Shown: positions 21,801 to 28,551 of the stretch, in pieces
Position numbering within the stretch: the first letter of the stretch is position 1
Layout of the letters: each line of letters opens with the position of its first letter
Assembly: GCA_963835775.1 (NCBI GenBank)
Contig: CAWIHB010000007.1
Location: forward strand, 392,836 to 456,835
Source of the DNA: Palsa-504 sp963835775
Lineage (GTDB): Bacteria > Actinomycetota > Actinomycetes > Streptosporangiales > Streptosporangiaceae
Reading direction: 5' to 3'
DNA length: 64,000 nucleotides
Notes under the pieces: generated by a model
Seen by the model: only the letters and a program-made list of their open reading frames with translations
Told to the model about the DNA's origin: nothing
Databases searched by the model: none
Position numbers and translations under genes: made by a program

Positions 21801-23112
21801 CGGTGATCTTCTCGGTCGGGAAGTCGGCGAAGCAGATCGAGATGTCCATCGCGGTGATGATCAGCTCGGCGATCTTCCTGAACCGCTCGGCGTCGAAGGT
21901 GTCGTCATCACGCAGGAACTTGAGCAGGTTGATGCTGGCCAGGTTGCAGGAAGAGTTGTCCAGGCTCATATATTCCGAGCAGGGATTACTTGCGGTGATC
22001 CGACCCGATTCCGGGTTGGTGTGCCAGTCGTTGATCGTGCCGTCGTACTGGATGCCGGGGTCGGCGCAGTCCCAGGCGGCCTGGGCCATGGAGCGGAACA
22101 GCTGCCTGGCGTCCACCCGCTCGACCACCTCGCCAGTGCGCCGGGCCAGCAGGTCGAACCCCTTGCCCTCCTCGACCGCGTGCATGAACTCGTCGGAGAC
22201 GCGGACGGAGTTGTTGGCGTTCTGGTACTGGACGCTGACGATGTCTTTGCCGCCCAGGTCCACGTCGAACCCGGCGTCGCGGAGCACGCGGACCTTCTCT
22301 TCCTCGCGGGCCTTGGTGGCGATGAACTCGGCCACGTCCGGGTGATCCACGTCAAGGACGACCATCTTGGCCGCGCGGCGGGTGGCGCCGCCGGACTTGA
22401 TCGTGCCGGCCGAGGCGTCGGCGCCGCGCATGAAAGACACCGGGCCGCTCGCGGTGCCGCCCGAGGACAGCAGCTCCTTGCTGGAGCGGATCTTGGACAG
22501 GTTGACGCCCGCGCCTGAGCCGCCCTTGAAGATCAGGCCCTCTTCCCGGTACCACTCCAGGATGGCGTCCATGGTGTCATCGACGGAAAGTATGAAACAC
22601 GCGCTGACCTGCTGCTTTGATGTGGTGCCGACGTTGAACCAGACCGGGGAGTTGAAGCTGAAGACCTGGTGGACCAGGGCGTACTTGAGCTCGTGGTCGA
22701 AGATCTGGGCGTCCTGGTCGGTGGCGAAGTAGCCGTGCTTGCGGCCGCTTTCCGTGTACACGCCGACGACCCGGTCCACCAGCTGCTTGAGGCTCCACTC
22801 GCGCTGCGGTGAGCCGACCGCGCCGCGGAAGTACTTGGTGGTCACGATGTTGGCGGCGTTCACCGACCAGAAGTCGGGGAACTCCACGCCGTGCTGCTCG
22901 AAGTTGACCGAGCCGTCCCGCCAGTTCGTCATCACGACGTCGCGGCGCTCCCAGGTGACCTGGTCGTAGGGATGCACGCCGGGCGTGGTGTGGATGCGGG
23001 TCATGGACAGGCCGCCGCGCCGTCCGGCCTGAGCGGCATGCGGGCCTGGCAGGTCCTGGGGCTCCTCGTGTCCCTTGCCCTTACGGCCCGCGCTGCTCGC
23101 CGTCTCGGTCAT
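18883..23112 (-). CDS. nrdJ: AdoCbl-dependent (class II) ribonucleotide reductase with intein
   Basis: 1409 residues from the ATG at 23112, which follows a ggggaag SD; an in-frame GTG or ATG further up is less likely. The extein has the class II reductase core: VSACFILSVDDTMD, GGSGAGVNLSKIR, the active-site region NPCSEYMSLDNSSCNL and SLLAPTG/TIGLMMDCDTTG, where the intein sits. The C-terminus ends in a cysteine-rich LCLTCGTKMRPAGSCYVCEG tail typical of actinobacterial NrdJ and presumed to relay reducing equivalents. The enzyme converts ribonucleotides to deoxyribonucleotides in the cytoplasm without oxygen. It follows nrdR in one operon. Without the intein it would be 979 residues, normal for the family. 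Confidence 0.95.
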   Translation of the reverse strand: MTETASSAGRKGKGHEEPQDLPGPHAAQAGRRGGLSMTRIHTTPGVHPYDQVTWERRDVVMTNWRDGSVNFEQHGVEFPDFWSVNAANIVTTKYFRGAVGSPQREWSLKQLVDRVVGVYTESGRKHGYFATDQDAQIFDHELKYALVHQVFSFNSPVWFNVGTTSKQQVSACFILSVDDTMDAILEWYREEGLIFKGGSGAGVNLSKIRSSKELLSSGGTASGPVSFMRGADASAGTIKSGGATRRAAKMVVLDVDHPDVAEFIATKAREEEKVRVLRDAGFDVDLGGKDIVSVQYQNANNSVRVSDEFMHAVEEGKGFDLLARRTGEVVERVDARQLFRSMAQAAWDCADPGIQYDGTINDWHTNPESGRITASNPCSEYMSLDNSSCNLASINLLKFLRDDDTFDAERFRKIAELIITAMDISICFADFPTEKITATTRAYRQLGIGYANLGALLMATGHAYDSEGGRAIAAAITSLMTGTAYRTSAELAAAVGPYDGYARNAKPHQRVIRKHADASERIRTIAAMDREILDLANQTWQECVELGETHGYRNAQASLLAPTGCLTADTLVTTDRGLVRLGEIGDVYGDRWQDLDLTVSTDEGPRQATKFFVNGEEPTRRISTEGGYKIQGTLTHRVKVVNPATGSWEWKRLADIAPGDVVPLQLRTLVGEPRLVPLPVLDQAYYAGDRHVRVPDSVTPELAELVGYFMGDGSLHAKGIRLCVANTDLDVAEHLGILAKDLFGLAPVITPQEGYQELTLSSVRLARWWQAAGFAKGLPHTDHSGKGWVPKVPSAILEANDPAVYGAFLRGLFEADGTVLEGVPSFSTAHESFAAEVRSLLLTQGLATTTRETVSGWGGPIFQVRLRNVDHALNFSECVGFIGQRKDRMVAELEPEHSAKKDYVFLPAGVWAELVPAGHRARNAMMLSLRKHGGVPRMLASRVFEETLDDRLGAALGYLFERVAQNDDGGVQPTYDLSVPENVTYVANGMVSHNTIGLMMDCDTTGIEPDLALVKFKKLVGGGSMQIVNQTVPRALKNLGYPHEQVEAITEYIAEHGHVVNAPGLRPEHYEVFDCAMGERAIGPMGHVRMMAAVQPLLSGSISKTVNMPENATVEDIERIYFEGWKLGLKALAIYRDNCKVGQPLSDARKKPAAAEAAAQPEAAQPHEHRPVRKRLPRQRPATVTRFSVAGAEGYMTASSYPDDGVGEVFLKLGKQGSTLAGVMDAFSMAISVGLQYGIPLDSYVAKFTNMRFEPAGLTDDPDIRIASSVMDYIFRRLALDHLPYEDRAELGILSAAERAAEVAGHDPNSPAGLSDDPDPEELAQSAAVEPPLHAERSVPPAAAQHPAAQAKPVPAVPAAAAPHSSTELIEAQQGRIADAPLCLTCGTKMRPAGSCYVCEGCGSTSGCS
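20131..21420 (-). other. Intein with LAGLIDADG homing endonuclease in NrdJ
   Basis: 430 codons in frame. Cys1 opens CLTADTLVTTDRGLVRLGEI (block A) and GTLTHRVKVV is block B with the catalytic TxxH. Two dodecapeptides, LVGYFMGDGS and LRGLFEADGT, mark a DOD homing endonuclease, and the end is TYVANGMVSHN with penultimate His and terminal Asn. The +1 extein residue is Thr. The insertion point, after SLLAPTG and before TIGLMMD, lies in the active-site neighbourhood, a known hot spot in NrdJ/NrdA proteins. All residues needed for protein splicing are present, so I expect it to be active. Confidence 0.95.
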
Positions 23113-23187
23113 AACTTCCCCCTTCCGGGATCCGCGCGGGATCCCTGCCCGGTCCTGCCTGCCCATGCTGTAACTGCGGTACCGCGC

Positions 23188-23664
23188 TTACGGCGCCGTT
23201 TCCCTTTCCCGGCGCTGCTGATGCCCCTGGCGCAGCGCGGAGATCTCGTCCTCGAAGTCGGCGAGCGACTCGAAACCCCGGTAGACCGAGGCGAACCTCA
23301 GGTAGGCCACCTCGTCAAGCTCCCGGAGTGGCCCCAGGATGGCCAGGCCCACCTCGTGGGAGGGGACTTCGGCCAGGCCGCGGGCCCGGATGGTCTCCTC
23401 CACCTGCTGGGCCAGGATGGCGAGCTTGTCCTCGCTGACCGGCCGGCCCTGGCAGGCGCGCTGCACGCCGCGGATGATCTTGTCCCGGGTGAACGGCTCG
23501 GTGACGCCGCTGCGCTTGGCCACCATCAGGATCACCGTCTCCTGCGTGGTGAACCGGCGCCCGCACTCGGGGCACGACCGCCGACGCCGGATCGCGGCAC
23601 CGTCATCGGCGGTCCGGCTGTCGATGACCCTGCTGTCAGGATTCCGGCAGAACGGGCAGTGCAC
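23188..23664 (-). CDS. nrdR: Transcriptional repressor of ribonucleotide reductase genes
   Basis: 158 residues from the GTG at 23664 with a GGGAGG SD 7 bases upstream. The N-terminal zinc ribbon MHCPFCRNPDSRVIDSR...CPECGRRF supplies four cysteines. The ATP-cone domain follows (VAKRSGVTEPFTRDKIIRGV onward) and senses ATP/dATP. The length is typical of NrdR. It lies 75 bp upstream of nrdJ and probably represses its own operon through the boxes upstream. Confidence 0.95.
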   Translation of the reverse strand: MHCPFCRNPDSRVIDSRTADDGAAIRRRRSCPECGRRFTTQETVILMVAKRSGVTEPFTRDKIIRGVQRACQGRPVSEDKLAILAQQVEETIRARGLAEVPSHEVGLAILGPLRELDEVAYLRFASVYRGFESLADFEDEISALRQGHQQRRERETAP

Positions 23665-23708
23665 GCGATCACCTCCCGGGGTGCCTCGTACTCATAATTC
23701 TAGTCGTA

Positions 23709-23772
23709 ACACAACTTGTGTGGAAACCACAGCGGTGTAACTACTAGATGTTGTGGTTACGGTAAACCACAA
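23709..23772. promoter_or_regulatory. Candidate NrdR boxes upstream of nrdR-nrdJ
   Basis: Three dyads lie close together. Site 1 (23709-23721) is acacaacttgtgt, a perfect 6-bp inverted repeat. Site 2 (23737-23760) has arms gtaac.ac/gt.gttac around a tagatgtt core, close to the NrdR consensus ACACNANATNTTGTGT. Their centres are about 33 bp apart, close to three helical turns, as expected for paired NrdR boxes. A third dyad, ttgtggtt/aaccacaa (23751-23772), overlaps site 2. Confidence 0.7.
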
Positions 23773-23909
23773 GAGGCACTGGTGGCAAGCGGTGCGCGCG
23801 TCTTCGGCCGGGAATCCTTGCTGGCCGGGGCGATCCGCCCCGGCCCGCCGGCGTGTCGGCGTGTCGGCGTGTCGGCGTGTCGCTGCGGGCCTGGGATAGC
23901 TGGACGGGA

Positions 23910-24470
23910 TCAGTCGCGCGGTACCCAGAGGCTCTGGCCGGGCAGCACGGTGTCCACACTCAGCCCGTTGAGCTGGATGATCTGCTGGATGACCGACCGG
24001 GTGTCGGCGTTGGGGTCGGCGCTCTCGGCGACCGACCACAGGCTCTGGCCGGGCCGGACGACCACCCGGGCCAGGCCCTGCTGCGCCGTGCCCGGCGAAT
24101 GGCTGGTGGCCTGCGCCGACGCGGCGATGACCAGGGACAGCCCGGCGGCCAGCAAGGCGGCCGCGAGGGCGACCACGATCTTCCCGCGCCTGGTCAGCCG
24201 GAGCGGCGGCGGCGCCACCAGGGCCCGGGGCGGCTGATGGCGGGCGGGCTGGCCGGGGGCGGCCTTGGCGGGGACGGCCTTGGCGGGGACGGCCTTGGCG
24301 GGGAGGGCGGGGGCATCGGGGGCCAAGAGGGCCAAGGGGTCCAGGTCGGGTCCGGTCCAGCGGGCGGCTGCCCGGCTGGCTGCGCTGGTCTCGGGCTGGG
24401 CCGGGGCCGGCTCCTCCGGCAGCTCAGTTGCTGGCAGCTCCGGCAGTTCTATGGCCCGCATCGCGCTCAT
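23910..24470 (-). CDS. LysM-domain membrane protein divergent from lexA (YneA/DivS-like position)
   Basis: 186 residues: an acidic, Pro/Ala-rich cytoplasmic region of about 95 residues with a repeated PAKAV stretch, one membrane segment (GKIVVALAAALLAAGLSLVI) and a C-terminal LysM domain (VVRPGQSLWSVAESADPNAD ... LPGQSLWVPRD). Small single-pass LysM proteins next to lexA act in other Gram-positives as SOS-induced division inhibitors (YneA, Rv2719c). The shared SOS box supports the same role here, by inference. A GGAGG lies five bases before the ATG at 24470. Confidence 0.8.
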   Translation of the reverse strand: MSAMRAIELPELPATELPEEPAPAQPETSAASRAAARWTGPDLDPLALLAPDAPALPAKAVPAKAVPAKAAPGQPARHQPPRALVAPPPLRLTRRGKIVVALAAALLAAGLSLVIAASAQATSHSPGTAQQGLARVVVRPGQSLWSVAESADPNADTRSVIQQIIQLNGLSVDTVLPGQSLWVPRD

Positions 24471-24530
24471 GGCGCCCTCCCGTGGTCAAACCTTCATTCG
24501 AGCTATACTGACTTCATGGCCCGTTCGATC

Positions 24531-24570
24531 GCTTCTTCGCTCGATCGTAATCCTGTTCGATCGAAGAAGC
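24531..24570. promoter_or_regulatory. Inverted repeat in the lexA/LysM divergent region
   Basis: gcttcttcg (24531-24539) and cgaagaagc (24562-24570) form a perfect 9-bp stem around 22 bases that also contain repeated cgatcg. It lies between the LysM start and the SOS box and could be a second operator or a structured 5' end of the LysM transcript. Confidence 0.4.
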
Positions 24571-24616
24571 TACTACATCGTTGTATCGCGTGGGTACGAC
24601 ATTTTCACGACACGTC

Positions 24617-24630
24617 CGAACAGATGTTTG
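24617..24630. promoter_or_regulatory. SOS box (LexA binding site)
   Basis: cgaacagatgtttg fits the Gram-positive SOS consensus CGAAC-N4-GTTYG. It lies 63 bp before the lexA start and in the shared divergent region with the LysM gene, so one site can repress both. Confidence 0.85.
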
Positions 24631-24692
24631 GGATGCGGGCCAGCAAACGCTAGTCTCTAGTCAGCAAGAGTCCGGATACGGAAGGTCATCAG

Positions 24693-25514
24693 ATGGAGGG
24701 AACCGCCATGGGAGGCACCACAACGGGCACTTCCGGCACGGATATGCCCAGACCCAAGGGGCGGCCGGGACGCAAGCCGAAGGGCAGCGTGCCGGTGGTC
24801 ACCCTGGAGACACCGGACAAGCCCGACCCAGACCACGTGCTGACCTGGCGGCAGCGCAAGGTGCTGCAGGTCATCAGGGAATCCGTGCAGAAGCGCGGCT
24901 ACCCGCCCTCGATGCGGGAGATCGGCGAGGCGGTCGGGCTGACCAGCACCTCCAGCGTCTCCTACCAGCTGAGCACGCTGCAGAAGAAGGGGTACCTGCA
25001 CCGGGACGTGGGCCGCCCGCGAACCGTGGAGGTGCGCCTGCCCGGTCACCCGGCGGTCCGGCCCGAGCCAGGGCGGCCCGAGCCGGAGCGCAGCGAGGAG
25101 GAATTGCCGGACTTCCCCGGTATCGACATCGCGTCGCAGGAGGCGGCCTACGTGCCGCTGGTCGGGCGGATCGCGGCGGGCGGGCCGATCCTGGCCGAGC
25201 AGCAGGTGGAAGACATCTTCCCGCTGCCGCGGCAGCTCGTCGGCGAGGGGACGCTGTTCCTGCTCAAGGTGGCCGGCGACTCGATGATCAACGCCGCGAT
25301 CGCGGACGGGGACTGGGTCGTGGTCCGGCAGCAGGAGGACGCGGAGAACGGGGAGATCGTGGCCGCCATGCTCGACGGCGAGGCCACGGTGAAGACGTTC
25401 AAGCGCAGCGACGGGCATGCCTGGCTGATCCCGCACAACCCGGCCTACACCCCGATCCTGGGCGACGAGGCCACCATCCTCGGCCGCGTCGTGGCCGTGC
25501 TGCGCCGCGTCTGA
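24693..25514 (+). CDS. lexA: LexA repressor
   Basis: 273 residues. N-terminal winged helix LTWRQRKVLQVIRESVQ, then SMREIGEAVGLTSTSSVSYQ, preceded by a 45-residue basic, low-complexity extension. The self-cleavage site is the Ala-Gly bond in VGRIAAGGPI, the catalytic serine is in VAGDSMIN, and the lysine is in ATVKTFKR. Two ATGs (24693 and 24708) each have a purine-rich SD; the first is used here. LexA represses SOS genes until RecA-stimulated autocleavage, and the upstream SOS box indicates autoregulation. Confidence 0.97.
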   Translation: MEGTAMGGTTTGTSGTDMPRPKGRPGRKPKGSVPVVTLETPDKPDPDHVLTWRQRKVLQVIRESVQKRGYPPSMREIGEAVGLTSTSSVSYQLSTLQKKGYLHRDVGRPRTVEVRLPGHPAVRPEPGRPEPERSEEELPDFPGIDIASQEAAYVPLVGRIAAGGPILAEQQVEDIFPLPRQLVGEGTLFLLKVAGDSMINAAIADGDWVVVRQQEDAENGEIVAAMLDGEATVKTFKRSDGHAWLIPHNPAYTPILGDEATILGRVVAVLRRV

Positions 25515-25572
25515 GCCGGGCGGGCATCGGCGGCGCCGGAGAGCCCTGGGGTCCGCGCCGTCGTGGCGGTGG

Positions 25573-28194
25573 TTACGTCGCGACGATGCTGACCAGCTTC
25601 GGCGCCCGCACGATGACCCGGCTGACCTGCTGACCGCCCAGGGTCCGGACCACTCCGGGAGCCGCCAGGGCGAGCTCGCGCAGCTCGTCCTCGGTGATGG
25701 CCGACGGGACTTCCAGCTTGTCCCGCACCTTGCCGTTGACCTGCACCACGCAGATGACCGTCTCCTGGGTCAGCAGGTCCGGGTCGGCGGCGGGCCAGGC
25801 CGTCCGGGCCACGGATGGCTTGTGCCCGAGCAGCTCCCAGCACTCCTCGGCGGTGTACGGGGCGAACAGGGACAGCAGCACGGCCAGTACTTCGGCCGCT
25901 TCGCGGACCGCGTGATCGGCAGCTCCCGGGCCGCCGGGCCCGGAATCGATGGCGTTCCGGGTCGCATCGATGGCGTTCCGGGTCGCATCGATGGTCTTCC
26001 GGGTGGCATCGATGGTCTTCCGGGTGGCATCGATGGTCTTCCGGGTGGCACTGACCAGTTCCATCAGCCGGGCCACGGCCACGTTGAGGTGGCAGGCCTC
26101 GACCTGGCGGGTAACCTCGTCGATGGTGCGGTGCGTGACCTTGCGCAGTTCGGCGTCGCCCGCCGCTCCGGCCGAGCCCGCCGTCCCGGCCGTCGCCGCG
26201 GCGCCGTGGTCGGCGGCGGCCACGTCGGCGGCGGCCACGTCGGCGGCGATCCGCCAGACCCGGGCCAGGAACTTGACCATGGCCTCCGGGTTCATGTCGG
26301 CCCAGTCGATGTCGTCTTCCGGCGGGCTGGCGAAAATCATGGTCAGCCGGACCGCGTCCACACCGAACCGCTCGATCTGCTCGCCGAGGTCCACGCCGTT
26401 GCCCAGCGACTTCGACATCGCCTTGCCGTGGTTGATGACCTGGCCCTGGTTGATCAGGCGGGTGAAGGGCTCGGTGAAGCCGAGCAGGCCCATGTCGTAC
26501 AGGACCTTGGTGAAGAACCTGGCGTACAGCAGGTGCAGGATGGCGTGCTCGACGCCGCCCACGTACATGTCGACCGGGGCCCAGCGCCGGACTTCGGCCG
26601 CCTCGAAGGGGCCGTCGGTGTAGTTCACCGAGCAGTAGCGGAACATGTACCAGGACGAGTCGACGAACGTGTCCATGGTGTCGGTGTCGCGCTGGGCCGG
26701 GCCGCCGCAGCGCGGGCAGTCGACATTCACCCAGTCCGCGGCCGCGGCCAGCGGGGACACTCCCCGAGGCACCAGGTCCTGGCCGCGCAGGTCGGGCAGG
26801 ACCACCGGCAGCTGGTCATCCGGCACCGGGAGCTCGCCGCAGGACGGGCAGTGGATGATCGGGATAGGGGTGCCCCAGAAACGCTGCCGGGACAGCAGCC
26901 AGTCGCGCAGCCGGTAGTTGACCGCCGCGCGGCCCTGGCCCTGGTCGGCCAGGATGGCGGTGATCGCCGCGATGGCCTCGGCCTTGGGCAGCCCGTTGAT
27001 CGGGCCCGAGTTCACCAGCGTGCCGTCGCCCGCGGTGGCGACGCCGGTCTGCGCTGGATCCGGCTCCCCGGTGTCGACCACGACCCGGACGTCCAGGCCG
27101 TAGGCGCGCGCGAAGTCGAGGTCACGCTGGTCGTGCGCGGGTACGGCCATGATGGCCCCGGTGCCGTAGTCGGGCAGCACGTAGTCGGCGGCCCAGACCG
27201 GGATCCGCTCGCCGTTCACCGGGTTGATCGCGTGCCGGCCCAGGAACACGCCGGTCTTCTCCCGGTCGGTGGACTGGCGCTCGATGTCGGTCAGTTTGCC
27301 GACCTGCTCGACGTAGGCGCGCAGCTCGGGCAGGCGGTCGGGGGCGCACACCTGCTCGGCCAGCGGCGAGTCGGCCGCGACCACGAAGAATGTGGCCCCG
27401 TACAGAGTGTCTGGCCGGGTGGTGAAGACGGTGACCGGCTCGTCGCGGCCCTCGATGGCGAAGCGGACCTCGGCGCCCTCCGAGCGGCCGATCCAGTTGC
27501 GCTGCATCAGCAGCACCCGGTCGGGCCAGCAGCCCTCCAGCTGCTTGGCGTCGGCGAGCAGCCGGTCGGCGTACTCGGTGATCTTGAAATACCACTGGGT
27601 CAGCATCCGCCGGACCACATCGGCCCCGCAGCGCTCGCACTTCCCGGCGATGACCTGCTCGTTGGCCAGGACGGTCTGGTCAACCGGGCACCAGTTGACG
27701 TAACCGCCGCGGCGGTAGGCCAGCCCCCGCTCGTAGAAGCGCAGGAACAGCCACTGGTTCCACCGGTAGTAGGTGGGGTCGCAGGTCTGCAGCCTGCGGC
27801 TCCAGTCAAACGACGTCGCATAGCGGCGGAACGACGCGGCCTGGGTCTCGATGTTGGCGTAGGTCCAGTCGGCCGGATGGGAGTTGTTCCGGATGGCCGC
27901 GTTCTCCGCGGGCAGGCCGAAGGCGTCCCAGCCGATCGGGTGCAGCACGTTGCGGCCGCGCAGGAAGTGGTAGCGGGCCAGGGCGTCGCCGATCGCGTAC
28001 GCCTCGGCGTGTCCCATGTGCAGGTCGCCCGACGGGTACGGGAACATGTCCACCAGGTAGAAGCGCTCCCGGTCGTCCGCCGGGTCCTCGCCGGCCCGGA
28101 ACGGGTCCAGGTCGGCCCAGCGCGCCTGCCATTTCTCCTGGACTTCGCGGGGGTCGTAGCGCTGCGCCAGATCGGCGCTCTCGGCCGCTGTCAT
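25573..28194 (-). CDS. leuS: Leucyl-tRNA synthetase
   Basis: 873 residues. HIGH-type motif FPYPSGDLHMGHAEAY, the CP1 editing domain with the TTRPDTLYGATFF region, zinc-ligand cysteines in GYVNWCPVDQT/CERCGAD, and the KMSKS motif in GKAMSKSLGNGVD. It charges tRNA-Leu in the cytoplasm. Between the anticodon-binding helices, around residues 715-750, there is an unusual insertion of five 7-residue repeats (ATRKTID/ATRNAID). The gene converges on lexA across 58 bp. Its leader contains a likely leucine-responsive attenuator. Confidence 0.97.
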   Translation of the reverse strand: MTAAESADLAQRYDPREVQEKWQARWADLDPFRAGEDPADDRERFYLVDMFPYPSGDLHMGHAEAYAIGDALARYHFLRGRNVLHPIGWDAFGLPAENAAIRNNSHPADWTYANIETQAASFRRYATSFDWSRRLQTCDPTYYRWNQWLFLRFYERGLAYRRGGYVNWCPVDQTVLANEQVIAGKCERCGADVVRRMLTQWYFKITEYADRLLADAKQLEGCWPDRVLLMQRNWIGRSEGAEVRFAIEGRDEPVTVFTTRPDTLYGATFFVVAADSPLAEQVCAPDRLPELRAYVEQVGKLTDIERQSTDREKTGVFLGRHAINPVNGERIPVWAADYVLPDYGTGAIMAVPAHDQRDLDFARAYGLDVRVVVDTGEPDPAQTGVATAGDGTLVNSGPINGLPKAEAIAAITAILADQGQGRAAVNYRLRDWLLSRQRFWGTPIPIIHCPSCGELPVPDDQLPVVLPDLRGQDLVPRGVSPLAAAADWVNVDCPRCGGPAQRDTDTMDTFVDSSWYMFRYCSVNYTDGPFEAAEVRRWAPVDMYVGGVEHAILHLLYARFFTKVLYDMGLLGFTEPFTRLINQGQVINHGKAMSKSLGNGVDLGEQIERFGVDAVRLTMIFASPPEDDIDWADMNPEAMVKFLARVWRIAADVAAADVAAADHGAAATAGTAGSAGAAGDAELRKVTHRTIDEVTRQVEACHLNVAVARLMELVSATRKTIDATRKTIDATRKTIDATRNAIDATRNAIDSGPGGPGAADHAVREAAEVLAVLLSLFAPYTAEECWELLGHKPSVARTAWPAADPDLLTQETVICVVQVNGKVRDKLEVPSAITEDELRELALAAPGVVRTLGGQQVSRVIVRAPKLVSIVAT
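25943..26047. repeat. Five 21-bp tandem repeats inside leuS
   Basis: Five consecutive in-frame 21-bp units (type gcatcgatggtcttccgggt plus one base) encode ATRKTID three times and ATRNAID twice on the minus strand. Units differ by only a few bases, suggesting recent expansion. The repeat would form an extended charged helix in the anticodon-binding domain. Confidence 0.9.
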
Positions 28195-28256
28195 TGTTTC
28201 CTCACCATCAGATCGGTCCGGCGCCCATTTACCCCTGCCGGGCGTAGGTCACCTGC

Positions 28257-28284
28257 AATGAAAACGCCCCTCGACACGAGGGGC
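28257..28284 (-). terminator. Intrinsic terminator in the leuS leader
   Basis: On the minus strand, gcccctcg-tgt-cgaggggc is a perfect 8-bp stem with a 3-base loop followed by gttttcattg. It lies between the leader peptide and the leuS start, so it would end transcription before leuS unless prevented. Confidence 0.8.
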
Positions 28285-28316
28285 AGCCGCGCCAACGACG
28301 GTAGGTCGGCGCGGCT
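28285..28316 (-). promoter_or_regulatory. Leader hairpin overlapping the leader-peptide stop codon
   Basis: agccgcgcc (28308-28316, read on minus) pairs perfectly with ggcgcggct (28285-28293), and the stem abuts the terminator. Because the leader-peptide stop lies in its 5' arm, a ribosome stalled at or near the leucine codons would alter its folding. It is the expected pause or switch hairpin of an attenuator. Confidence 0.65.
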
Positions 28317-28344
28317 AGGTAAGAAGCAGCCGGACGGCACGCAT
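28315..28344 (-). CDS. Putative leucine-rich leader peptide MRAVRLLLT for leuS attenuation
   Basis: A nine-codon frame ATG...TAG whose codons 6-8 are three consecutive leucines (ctg ctt ctt). It sits directly before a hairpin and an intrinsic terminator in the 5' region of leuS. Two of the three codons are CTT, rare in this GC-rich coding context, which would sensitise translation to charged tRNA-Leu. Recognition rests on this arrangement; no homologue was compared. Confidence 0.65.
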   Translation of the reverse strand: MRAVRLLLT

Positions 28345-28551
28345 GCGCACAGGATAGCGCACCCGGGACGCAATCGTCCGGCCGCTGGCGGCTGGCGGAT
28401 ACCGGTTAAATGCCGAAATCGCTACCGGAAATGCAATCGTGCGCGGAAATCCGCGCGTCTCGTCATTCCCCTTGACGGTTGACCGGCCAGAGCTTATTTC
28501 TCGTAACTGAGCAATTACCGAGGGTCAGAATCGTTTCAGTGATGGGGAGCA

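Noticed and set aside
23665..23909. Cobalamin riboswitch upstream of nrdR-nrdJ
   Set aside because: No B12-box-like or conserved helical elements are seen; only NrdR-type dyads are recognisable.
28190..28380. T-box riboswitch upstream of leuS
   Set aside because: No specifier-loop layout or T-box consensus sequence is visible; the leader peptide and terminator explain the region better.
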